From Thioalkalivibrio sp. HK1 (lineage in GTDB: Bacteria; Pseudomonadota; Gammaproteobacteria; HK1), in the NCBI GenBank assembly GCA_000583135.1, contig JFBG01000059.1:1-51162 (forward strand): DNA of 51,162 bases, read 5' to 3'. Both the position numbers and the translations under genes were made by a program. Below are positions 40,388 to 48,240 of the stretch, piece after piece. Positions within the stretch are counted from its first letter, which is position 1; each line of letters begins with the position of its first letter. The notes below the pieces were generated by a model. That model saw only the letters and a list, made by a program, of their open reading frames with translations, was not told where the DNA came from and made no database searches.

Positions 40388-41377
40388 TCAAGCGACTTCG
40401 GCTTCGTTCGTCTGGTATCGATGGCATTCGATCATTCGCCCACCCTCCACCGAAGGCTTCGGCGCCTTTTTGCTGCATATATCCATGCATTCGGAGCAGC
40501 GTGGATGGAACGAACAGCCCGAGGGCGGATCGATGGGGTTGGGGAATACGGTTCCAAGATGCGTATCCGGCACGCCCAGCGACGGATCCGGCGTCAGAAC
40601 CGACCCGAGCAGAGCCTTCGTATAGGGATGGCGGGGATCGTCGAACAGGGTATTCGCATCGGCCTCTTCGACGATCCGGCCCAGATACATCACGGCAACC
40701 CGATCGGCCATATGCTCGACCACCGCCAAGTTATGGGAGATCAACAGATAGGTCAGCCCCAGCTCTTGGCGCAAATCCTGCAAGAGGTTCAGTATCTGGG
40801 ATTGCACTGAGACATCCAAGGCGGAGGTCGGTTCGTCGCATATAACCACCTCGGGTTTCATGATCAGCGCTCTGGCGATGGCCACCCGTTGGCGCTGCCC
40901 ACCTGACATCTGCGAGGGATAGGATTGCGCGACCCTTTTCGGCAGGCCGACGAGATCCAAGATGTCATAGACCTTCTTATCCCACTTTGAGGGATCACCG
41001 ATATTGTGGATCCGCAAGGGAAGACAGACGATGGAGTGGATGGTCTTCGTCGGGTTCAGCGACGAATAGGGATCTTGAAAGATCGGCTGGATGCGCCGGG
41101 CGATCTTCTTGCGATCAAGATAACCGGTCTGTTGGCCGTAGTAGAGCGAATCCCCCGACATCACATCTCCCGATGTCGGCTTTTGCAAGCCCAACAGGAT
41201 ATTCGCCATGGTGGACTTGCCGCAGCCGGATTCCCCGACCAGACCGACGACCCGACCCTTCGGGATATTCAACGATACCCCATTCACCGCGCGCAACGGT
41301 TTCGTGCCTTTCATGAAGCCTTGGCTGACTTCGAAGACGCAGGATACATCGACGGTTCGAAGAGCCGTTTCGCTCAT
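40388..41377 (-). CDS. Oligopeptide/dipeptide ABC transporter ATP-binding protein (DppF/OppF-like)
   Basis: 329 residues from the ATG at 41377, overlapping the previous stop as ATGA. Walker A GLVGESGCGKST, signature MSGGQRQRVAIARAL, Walker B VVICDEPTSALD, and the OppF-type end GCSFHPRCSECMDIC, a cysteine pattern of the C-terminal domain found in this group. It powers import by the two permeases upstream. The last gene of the four transporter genes, 135 bp before the M81 gene. Confidence 0.93.
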   Translation of the reverse strand: MSETALRTVDVSCVFEVSQGFMKGTKPLRAVNGVSLNIPKGRVVGLVGESGCGKSTMANILLGLQKPTSGDVMSGDSLYYGQQTGYLDRKKIARRIQPIFQDPYSSLNPTKTIHSIVCLPLRIHNIGDPSKWDKKVYDILDLVGLPKRVAQSYPSQMSGGQRQRVAIARALIMKPEVVICDEPTSALDVSVQSQILNLLQDLRQELGLTYLLISHNLAVVEHMADRVAVMYLGRIVEEADANTLFDDPRHPYTKALLGSVLTPDPSLGVPDTHLGTVFPNPIDPPSGCSFHPRCSECMDICSKKAPKPSVEGGRMIECHRYQTNEAEVA

Positions 41378-42387
41378 GCGACCCCCTGTACCGCCGCGGT
41401 CTTTGCGGCTTCTTCCGGCGTCAGGCGGCAGGTGAAGGCATGGCCATCGTCGATCCGCGTCGGCTCGCCGGAGAGAGTTTCGCAGATCGAACTTGCATGC
41501 GCGCATCTGTTACGGAACATGCACCCTTGCAGATCACCGACCAGATTGGGAACGATTCCCGGCACGGATCCGAGCTTCGAACCCCGTTTGGCCTTGCCCG
41601 GTACCGGAATGCATCGCAGCAAGCCCGCTGTATAAGGATGCAGGGGATTGTCGAACACTGCCTGACAGGGCCCTTCTTCGACCGTGGTCCCGGCGTACAT
41701 CACCTGCACCTGATCCGCAACGCGAGCGACGACACCCAGATCGTGGGTAATCAGAATCATGCCCATCTCGAACTCGTCTTGCAGCTCGGCCAAGAGATGC
41801 AAGATCTGCGCTTGGATCGTCACGTCCAAAGCGGTGGTCGGCTCGTCGGCGATGATCAGATCCGGCCCGCACATCAACGACATGGCAATCATCACCCGCT
41901 GCCGCAGACCGCCCGATAACTGATGCGGATATTGCGACAGGCGCGAGGCGGCGGCGGAGATCCCGACCTTTTCCAAAAGGAAAATCGCCCGCGCTCGCGC
42001 TTCGGATCCGTTCTTGGAAATATGGCGCCGATAGACCTCCATCAACTGATTGCCGATCGTATATGCGGGATTCAAAGAGGTCATCGGCTCTTGAAAGATC
42101 ATCGCCATCTTGACCCCGCGCAGCGCCGCCATCCGGCGTTCTTTGAAATCGCGGATATCTTGTCCCAAAAAATCCATCCTGTCGGCGGTGCGGATCGCGG
42201 TCTTGGGCAACAATCCCATCAATGCCAAGGAGGTCAAGGACTTGCCACATCCGGATTCGCCGACGATGCAAAGCGTCTCCCCGCGGGCGACGGTGAATGA
42301 AACCCCGCGCACGGGATGTAGCATCCCCGCCGTTACCGGAATATCGACTTTGAGATTTTGAACCTCCAAAATGTTGTCACCGCTCAT
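41374..42387 (-). CDS. Oligopeptide/dipeptide ABC transporter ATP-binding protein (DppD/OppD-like)
   Basis: 337 residues from the ATG at 42387, overlapping the permease stop as ATGA. Walker A CIVGESGCGKSL, signature LSGGLRQRVMIAMSL, Walker B LIIADEPTTALD, followed by the OppD/DppD C-terminal domain with GCMFRNRCAHASSIC. Pairs with the next ATPase to energise peptide import. Upstream in-frame sequence is antisense-like and was excluded. Confidence 0.93.
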   Translation of the reverse strand: MSGDNILEVQNLKVDIPVTAGMLHPVRGVSFTVARGETLCIVGESGCGKSLTSLALMGLLPKTAIRTADRMDFLGQDIRDFKERRMAALRGVKMAMIFQEPMTSLNPAYTIGNQLMEVYRRHISKNGSEARARAIFLLEKVGISAAASRLSQYPHQLSGGLRQRVMIAMSLMCGPDLIIADEPTTALDVTIQAQILHLLAELQDEFEMGMILITHDLGVVARVADQVQVMYAGTTVEEGPCQAVFDNPLHPYTAGLLRCIPVPGKAKRGSKLGSVPGIVPNLVGDLQGCMFRNRCAHASSICETLSGEPTRIDDGHAFTCRLTPEEAAKTAAVQGVA

Positions 42388-43313
42388 CGCTCGCGCTCCA
42401 AGGCGACATCCCGAAGACCGTCGCCGAAGAGGTTGATCGCCAAGACCAGCAGGAAGAGGCAACCGCCGGGCAAAGCCAACAGCCAAGCCGAGAAGAACAT
42501 GTACTCGCGCCCTTCGTTGAGCATCAGCCCCCAAGACGGCGTAGGAGCCTGCACCCCGAAACCGAGGAAAGAAAGGGCGGCCTCCAACAAAATTGCATTC
42601 GCCATCTCGACTGTTGCAACCACTGTCAACGACGACAACACATTCGGGAATATCTCCCGCACGATGATATAGGGCGTCGAACAGCCCAATGCGCGTGCGG
42701 CCTTTACATAATCCAAGTCCCGCGCCTGCATGGTGATACTTCGCATGACCACTGCGAATCGATCCCAAAGAAACAGCCCCAAGACCATGATCACCACCAA
42801 AAGCGAGGCCCCGAACGCGACCACCGCGGCCATCGCCACCAGAAAAACCGGCATGGCCAAGCGAGTGTTGATGATGAAGTTCACCACCATATCGATGCGG
42901 CCGCCGAAGTAGCCCGCGGATACGCCAAGGACGGTGCCGATGAAGCCCGAGATGATCATGGTCGAAAAACCGATCAACAACGATATCTGCGCGCCGTAGA
43001 CGAGGCGAGACAGGTAGTCGCGCCCTACCTTGTCGGTGCCCAAAATATGATCGGCGTCGAACTTCTTCTCGTGCCAAAAGGGATTGTTCAGCCGCTTGCT
43101 CAGATCCTGTGCGTAGGGGTCCTGTATCCAGCCCGAGGCCTCGAGGACCGGGGCCAGCAGAGCGATCGAGACGATCAGCACCAAAATGAAGGCGCCGATC
43201 AAGAAGCTGTAATTTTTGAAAATCCGCCGCCGGAGCTTCGCCATCGGGCTCGGCTCGAGGATCTCCTCGGCGATCCGCAGGCTTGGCTGCGAAGATGGGC
43301 TCGCATCGGTCAT
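42384..43313 (-). CDS. Peptide ABC transporter permease (DppC/OppC-like)
   Basis: 309 residues from the ATG at 43313, overlapping dppB by ATGA. About six membrane segments. The N-terminal cytoplasmic piece, the periplasmic loop with HILGTDKVGRDYLSRLVYGA and the EAA loop YVKAARALGCSTPYIIVREI identify the OppC/DppC group. It forms the channel with the other permease. Confidence 0.93.
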   Translation of the reverse strand: MTDASPSSQPSLRIAEEILEPSPMAKLRRRIFKNYSFLIGAFILVLIVSIALLAPVLEASGWIQDPYAQDLSKRLNNPFWHEKKFDADHILGTDKVGRDYLSRLVYGAQISLLIGFSTMIISGFIGTVLGVSAGYFGGRIDMVVNFIINTRLAMPVFLVAMAAVVAFGASLLVVIMVLGLFLWDRFAVVMRSITMQARDLDYVKAARALGCSTPYIIVREIFPNVLSSLTVVATVEMANAILLEAALSFLGFGVQAPTPSWGLMLNEGREYMFFSAWLLALPGGCLFLLVLAINLFGDGLRDVALERER

Positions 43314-44227
43314 CGCACGGAAATTCTCGGATCGAGATAGGCGTTCAATAAATCCGCCGACAGCGTCAGCACCACATAAAACGATGCGAAGATCAACACG
43401 ATGGCTTGGACCACCGGCAGATCCGATCGCAGCAGCGCATCGTAGGACAACCACCCGATGCCCTTGAGATTGAAGATCGTCTCGATGACGATCGACCCGC
43501 CCAGCATGAAGCCGAACCAAACCGCCGCCAGCGCCACCACCGGAATGATCGCATTCCTAAGCGCATGCTTGAACAAGATCGAGGTCGGCGAGAGTCCCTT
43601 CGCCCGGGCGGTACGGATATAGTCGGAGGCCAAGACCTCGATCATCCCCGCCCTCGTCAAACGCATCAACGCCGGGGTGGCGTAGTACCCGAGGGCGATG
43701 GTCGGCATCACGAAATGGGCCCAGGTCGTATTGCCGGATATCGGCAACCAACGCCACCAAACTCCGAAGACGATGATCATCATCAATGCGAACCAAAAGG
43801 TCGGCAGCGCCTGCCCGAGGACGGCGATCAGCAAGGCGAAGCGGTCGATCAACGAATTGGGTCGCATGGCCGCGACCGTGCCCAAGGGGATCGAAACGAT
43901 CAAGGCGAATAAAATGGCCGCAACGCCCAAGGTCATGGTCGTGCCGATTCTGCCCGATATCATTTCCACCACCGGCGCTTTATAGTGATAGCTTTCGCCG
44001 AAGTCCCCTTGCAAGGCGCGGCCGAGCCAACTGAAATATTGTTCATAAACCGGGCGATCGAAACCGTAGAGGATGCGGATCGCCTCGATATCCTCATCGG
44101 AGGCGTTTTCCCCGCCGATCGTCAACGCCGGGTCGGTGGATAAATGGGATAGCGAGAACGTCAACCCCGATACGACGATCAAGATCAAAAAGGCGACGAA
44201 CGTTCGCTTCAGCGCATAGACCAGCAT
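43310..44227 (-). CDS. Peptide ABC transporter permease (DppB/OppB-like)
   Basis: 305 residues. Starts MLVYALKRTFVAFLILIVVS, typical of DppB. The EAA loop is DYIRTARAKGLSPTSILFKH. About six membrane segments. It follows a strong stem-loop after the binding-protein gene and is coupled to the next permease. Together the four genes and the binding protein make a complete SBP family 5 importer. Confidence 0.93.
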   Translation of the reverse strand: MLVYALKRTFVAFLILIVVSGLTFSLSHLSTDPALTIGGENASDEDIEAIRILYGFDRPVYEQYFSWLGRALQGDFGESYHYKAPVVEMISGRIGTTMTLGVAAILFALIVSIPLGTVAAMRPNSLIDRFALLIAVLGQALPTFWFALMMIIVFGVWWRWLPISGNTTWAHFVMPTIALGYYATPALMRLTRAGMIEVLASDYIRTARAKGLSPTSILFKHALRNAIIPVVALAAVWFGFMLGGSIVIETIFNLKGIGWLSYDALLRSDLPVVQAIVLIFASFYVVLTLSADLLNAYLDPRISVR

Positions 44228-44245
44228 CGAATCGCCCCGGCGAGA

Positions 44246-44273
44246 CCGGGGTGCGCTTTACCGCGCACCCCGG
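44246..44273 (-). terminator. Intercistronic stem-loop between the binding protein and permease genes
   Basis: Arms CCGGGGTGCGC (44246-44256) and GCGCACCCCGG (44263-44273) are exact complements around TTTACC. No T-run follows on the minus strand. Such stem-loops after binding-protein genes commonly protect that part of the mRNA or weaken read-through, giving excess binding protein. Confidence 0.6.
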
Positions 44274-44287
44274 GGCTTGTCAACCCA

Positions 44288-45820
44288 TCACTTCCAGCCA
44301 TATTGCCAAAAGCGCGGGATCTCATCCGCATAGCCGACGAAATTCAGATCTTCATGGAAGGCATAGTTTCGGACATGGTTGAACATCGGCAGCCAATAGA
44401 GTTCGCCGGTGATTCGTTCGATGGCCTTGGCGTAGTTCTCTTTGCGAACGGCCGGATCCGTATTCGTATCACCGGCTTCCAGCCAAGCGGCCAGCTCGTC
44501 GTCCAAGGCGAAATCATCCGGGCCTTTTTTGAAAAAATGCGAGGTGATGGCGGACATATCGTTCATCGAATAGGACCCCCAGTCCATCAAGAACATGGGT
44601 GTCGTGCCTTCATTGCGCTGCTTGTCGCGCAGAGCGAAATAAGGCATCTTGGTCAGATTGGCCTTGATCCCGATCTTGGCCAGATCGCCCATGACCGCCT
44701 CGGCCCAGTCCGCAGGGCGAAAGGTGTAGAACTCGATCTCGAAACCATCCGGATAACCGGCCTCGGCCAACAGAGCCTTCGCCTTTTCCGGATCGAATTG
44801 ATATGTCACGGCCGCGTTTTCATCACAGCCGAACTGGGTGGGGAAACAAGGGGTGTGGATCACACCGGCATCGCCGCGGATCAGATTCCTCACCAAACTC
44901 TCGCGGTCCACGGCGTGGGCGATGGCCTGACGGACCATCGGGTTGTTGATGGCTTCGTGCCCCGAGCGATTGGCGGCGTCGAAGCCGATATAGCCGGTCC
45001 GCATGGTGCCCGCTTGCATGGCGGAAAAACCCGGCACGCCGCCGATTTGATCGACGTGGTCGGCGGAGATATCCGCGGTGATGTCGATGCCGCCCGCCAA
45101 AAGCTCGGCGATCTGCGTTTGCACATCGGCGATCTCGCGCACGACCATGCGGCTGACCTGCGCTTCGCCCTTGGGGGAGCCCCAAGTGTAGTCGGGGTTC
45201 TTTTCGAGCACATACTCCTCGGCGGTCTTGACCGAGACCACTCTCATCGGACCGGTACCGACGGGTCGCTCGTGCATGCCCTCCGGTCCGACCTCGGCAT
45301 AGTATTCGTTCGGATAGATCGTGATGGGACCGCTCAAGAACTCGAATGCTTGGGGGAAGGGGCGTTTCATTTCCACATCGACGGTAAAGCGATCGACCTT
45401 GCGGGCGTCCTTGATCCAGTTGACGTTCCGTTGAACCTTGACTCCGTTCTCGGGGTTCGCAACCCAGTTCAAGGTGAAGACCACATCGTCGGCATCGAAG
45501 GGCTCGCCATTGTGGAACTTGACCCCCTTGCGCAGATTGAACCGCCAAACCGTATCGCCGAGTTGCTCCCAACCGGTTGCCAGCAATGGCTTGTATTCGA
45601 AAGTCTTGGGCTCTCTGTAGATCAGCTGATCCCAGACCATGCGGCTGAACCATATACCGTAGCGGGTATTGTTCACATAGCTGTCGACATTCTCGATGGG
45701 TCCTGCACTGCCCCAAGCGATGATCAGGCTGTCATCGTCCGGTCCGGCCACGGCGGTGGTGGACATCATCGCCCCCAAAGCGGCGGCGGCCGCGAATTGC
45801 ACGATGGTTTTGGGTTGCAT
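44288..45820 (-). CDS. ABC transporter substrate-binding protein, family 5 (peptide)
   Basis: 510 residues from the ATG at 45820, preceded by GAGGAGAG. A signal peptide ends at TTAVA (about residue 25). Family 5 features: VWRFNLRKGVKFHNGEPFDADDV, the pattern of DppA/OppA, and later NPMVRQAIAHAVDRESLVRN. Periplasmic receptor that gives substrates to the permeases. A Cys pair (about residues 324 and 329, in TPCFPTQFGCDE) may form a disulfide. The ligand cannot be read from sequence; dipeptides or glutathione-like compounds are possible given the neighbouring gamma-glutamyltransferase. Confidence 0.92.
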   Translation of the reverse strand: MQPKTIVQFAAAAALGAMMSTTAVAGPDDDSLIIAWGSAGPIENVDSYVNNTRYGIWFSRMVWDQLIYREPKTFEYKPLLATGWEQLGDTVWRFNLRKGVKFHNGEPFDADDVVFTLNWVANPENGVKVQRNVNWIKDARKVDRFTVDVEMKRPFPQAFEFLSGPITIYPNEYYAEVGPEGMHERPVGTGPMRVVSVKTAEEYVLEKNPDYTWGSPKGEAQVSRMVVREIADVQTQIAELLAGGIDITADISADHVDQIGGVPGFSAMQAGTMRTGYIGFDAANRSGHEAINNPMVRQAIAHAVDRESLVRNLIRGDAGVIHTPCFPTQFGCDENAAVTYQFDPEKAKALLAEAGYPDGFEIEFYTFRPADWAEAVMGDLAKIGIKANLTKMPYFALRDKQRNEGTTPMFLMDWGSYSMNDMSAITSHFFKKGPDDFALDDELAAWLEAGDTNTDPAVRKENYAKAIERITGELYWLPMFNHVRNYAFHEDLNFVGYADEIPRFWQYGWK

Positions 45821-46128
45821 GGTTTTTCTCTCCTCGTTCAAAAGTTCCGATGTCGACTCGGGCGGAGATCTCGGGCGCTTCGATGATTCGGATCCCGATG
45901 ACACGAGAGCGCCTTTCGAATACGGATCCGCTGCGAGCATCCAATGAAGTGACGCATTAATGCAAGAGGGTTGTCAACACGCCAAATCATCGGGCGGGTC
46001 TTGGTTTGCAAAATCCGGCGCCTTGAAAACATCGGCGACCATCGCCGCCGAATGCGCCGTTTTTCGGCCCCCGCATCCAACCGATGCCCCCCTCCCCCCG
46101 CGGTCGGGCGTCGATGCCGGTTTTTCAG
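45821..46128. other. Intergenic region upstream of the importer operon
   Basis: 308 bases with no credible gene. It holds the likely operon promoter (45954-45977) and the space after the gamma-glutamyltransferase stop. No clear terminator for that gene was seen; read-through into the importer operon is possible. Confidence 0.4.
45954..45977 (-). promoter_or_regulatory. Putative promoter and operator of the peptide importer operon
   Basis: On the minus strand a perfect -35 TTGACA (45977-45972) is followed by the palindrome GCATTAATGC (45963-45954). The palindrome sits where an operator would lie between -35 and -10. No clean -10 at 17 nt is visible. It lies about 135 bp upstream of the binding-protein start. 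Confidence 0.35.
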
Positions 46129-47736
46129 TCAGACCCCGAGCGCCACGCCATCATGACCGGGATCGGCCCAGCCCGTCAGACGACCGTCATCGATCCGTAT
46201 CCCATGCACCGCAGCGATCCCGAAGCTCATGGCGGAGCGGATCACCTGATAACCATCCTTCTCCAGCGGTTCGACCACATAGCCGGGTATCCGGTTCATG
46301 ATGTCGATCGCATCGGAGGTCGCCGAAAACCTCGGGCAAGAAACCGCCTCGACCATCGACATGTCGAAATCCAAGACGTTCAGCAGCGCCTGCAGGACAC
46401 CCATGGCGATCTGGGTGCCGCCCGGTGCGCCCAAAAGCACCTTCGGGGCGCCGGATTGGAAGGCGATCGTCGGGCATAAAGACGAGAAACGGGACTTGCC
46501 CGGCGCGATCGATCCCGCCCGTCCCGGGCGCGGATCGAAGACCGCCATGCAGCCATTGAACATGAAGCCGAGCCCGTCGGTGATCACCCCCGAGGGCATG
46601 CCCAGCGAATGGGTCATGGTCACGCACATGCCGTTTTTATCGACCACGCAAACATGCGTCGTGTCCTTCGGCTCGGGCGTGCCTAACCGGGGCACGTGCA
46701 TTTTCTCGCCGCCCTTGATCCGTTCGGCGATCTGCGCAGCATAAGTCTTGTCCATCAAACGCTCGGGAATTTCGACGAAGACCGGATCCCCGATATAGGC
46801 GTCCTTGTCGGCGGTTGCCGCCTTCATCGCCTCGCTGACGATCCGGATATAGTCGGTCGAATTGTGTCCCATCGCGGCGAGATCGAAATGTTCGAGGATG
46901 TTGAGCATCTCGATCAGCATGAGGCCGCCGCCGGGGGGATGGTTCGTCGCCAGATCGAATCCCCGGTAGGAACCGCGCAGCGGCTCGGTACGGGTCGTCT
47001 GATAAGCCTCGAGATCCGCCTTGCGCATCAGGCCGCCGTTGGCGGCGAAATCCGCATCGATCCGATCCGCGATTTCGCCTTTGTAGAACACATCCGCCCC
47101 TTCGCGGGCGATCAACGAAAGCGTGCGCGCCAAATCGGGGTTCTCCAACCGTTCGCCGATCATCTTCACCCGCCCGTCCGCGCGGAAATAGATATCGCGC
47201 CCGGTGCGAGAGAAGCCCAACCGTTGCTCCACTCGAACCCGCCCCATATCGGCCCCGTGGGTCCACCAGTGATGGACATGCGGGCGCACAAGAAAGCCCC
47301 GTTCCGCTTGGCGCACCGCGGGGGCGACTATATCGGCCCAGTCCCATGTGCCGTAGTCGTGCGCGGCCTCGAAATAGGCCATCAACGAGCCGGGCGTGGT
47401 CACCGCGCCATAGCCGAGATCGTTGGCATTGTCTTCAAGGACAAAGCCGAATCCGTCTCGGGTCTCGCCTGCGAGCCGGTCCTCCCACATATCCGGCGTC
47501 GCCGCCAACGGGGTCTTGCCGTGAAAGTCGATGACCTCGTGGCGGCCGGAATCGGGGTCGTAGATCTGACAGGATCCGAAACCGGCGATGCCGCACATCT
47601 GCGGATCGACAACCCCGGCGACCAAGGCCGCGGTCATCGCCGCATCGACCGCATTGCCGCCGCGCATCAATACGCGGGCGCCGGATTCGGATGCCTCGGG
47701 CTGAGCGGTCACGATCATCTGAGTCGCTTCTTTCAT
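46129..47736 (-). CDS. ggt: Gamma-glutamyltransferase family protein
   Basis: 535 residues from the ATG at 47736, with AAGGGGGG upstream. Self-cleaving Ntn hydrolase that removes or transfers gamma-glutamyl groups, for example from glutathione. Processing and catalytic threonine is Thr359 in DTTHVCVVDKNG; substrate-loop features are NHPPGGGLMLIEMLN and LGAPGGTQIAMGVLQ. No signal peptide is present, unlike periplasmic E. coli Ggt, so it may act in the cytoplasm on imported peptides. It sits upstream of the importer operon in the same direction. Confidence 0.9.
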   Translation of the reverse strand: MKEATQMIVTAQPEASESGARVLMRGGNAVDAAMTAALVAGVVDPQMCGIAGFGSCQIYDPDSGRHEVIDFHGKTPLAATPDMWEDRLAGETRDGFGFVLEDNANDLGYGAVTTPGSLMAYFEAAHDYGTWDWADIVAPAVRQAERGFLVRPHVHHWWTHGADMGRVRVEQRLGFSRTGRDIYFRADGRVKMIGERLENPDLARTLSLIAREGADVFYKGEIADRIDADFAANGGLMRKADLEAYQTTRTEPLRGSYRGFDLATNHPPGGGLMLIEMLNILEHFDLAAMGHNSTDYIRIVSEAMKAATADKDAYIGDPVFVEIPERLMDKTYAAQIAERIKGGEKMHVPRLGTPEPKDTTHVCVVDKNGMCVTMTHSLGMPSGVITDGLGFMFNGCMAVFDPRPGRAGSIAPGKSRFSSLCPTIAFQSGAPKVLLGAPGGTQIAMGVLQALLNVLDFDMSMVEAVSCPRFSATSDAIDIMNRIPGYVVEPLEKDGYQVIRSAMSFGIAAVHGIRIDDGRLTGWADPGHDGVALGV

Positions 47737-48240
47737 GCCAATCCCCCCTTGGTCAAATGCCTCTCGATATCGATGCTTGCGCACATCGACAATCCATGCT
47801 TTCCAAAGAGATATCTGTCTGCTCGTGCCGATGCGGGCATCGGTCCACTGCCTTTTCTTCCATAAAAACCTTCGGAAATTCGAAAGTCGACATGACCCAC
47901 CGCACCACTTGAAGCGATACCTCAGTCAAAGGAGCCCTGCCGATTCTTGATGGCTGCTTGACGAACTGAATGAGCATGTTTCCACGAAGTTAACAGCAAC
48001 CCATCGCGGTGCTATCCGTCGAAAATCGATCTTTTGGAATATAACGTCGCAATCCGATAGATATTTTCAAGGCTTTACATCAAGGAATCAATTTTGCAAA
48101 TACGTTCTCGCAACGACAACGCAAGCGAGATTGCAAAGCGCCCGCTTCTTCTTGCTCGCTCAAAGGAGCGATAAGCTATGAGACTCGGAGCGCCCGAGGC
48201 AAAGATCGGAAAGATCGCCCCTCGAAGGACTATGCTCATA
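47737..48240. other. Intergenic region between gamma-glutamyltransferase and the autotransporter
   Basis: 504 bases, more AT-rich than the neighbouring genes. No frame is convincing. It should contain the promoter for the gamma-glutamyltransferase. A small hairpin TCGCTC-AAAG-GAGCGA (about 48155-48170) lies after the autotransporter stop but lacks a T-run. No repeat matching tRNA-Pro was found. Confidence 0.45.

Noticed and set aside
44303..45886. A 527-codon plus-strand frame opposite the substrate-binding protein
   Set aside because: Antisense shadow; the minus strand has a signal peptide, a Shine-Dalgarno site and family 5 motifs.
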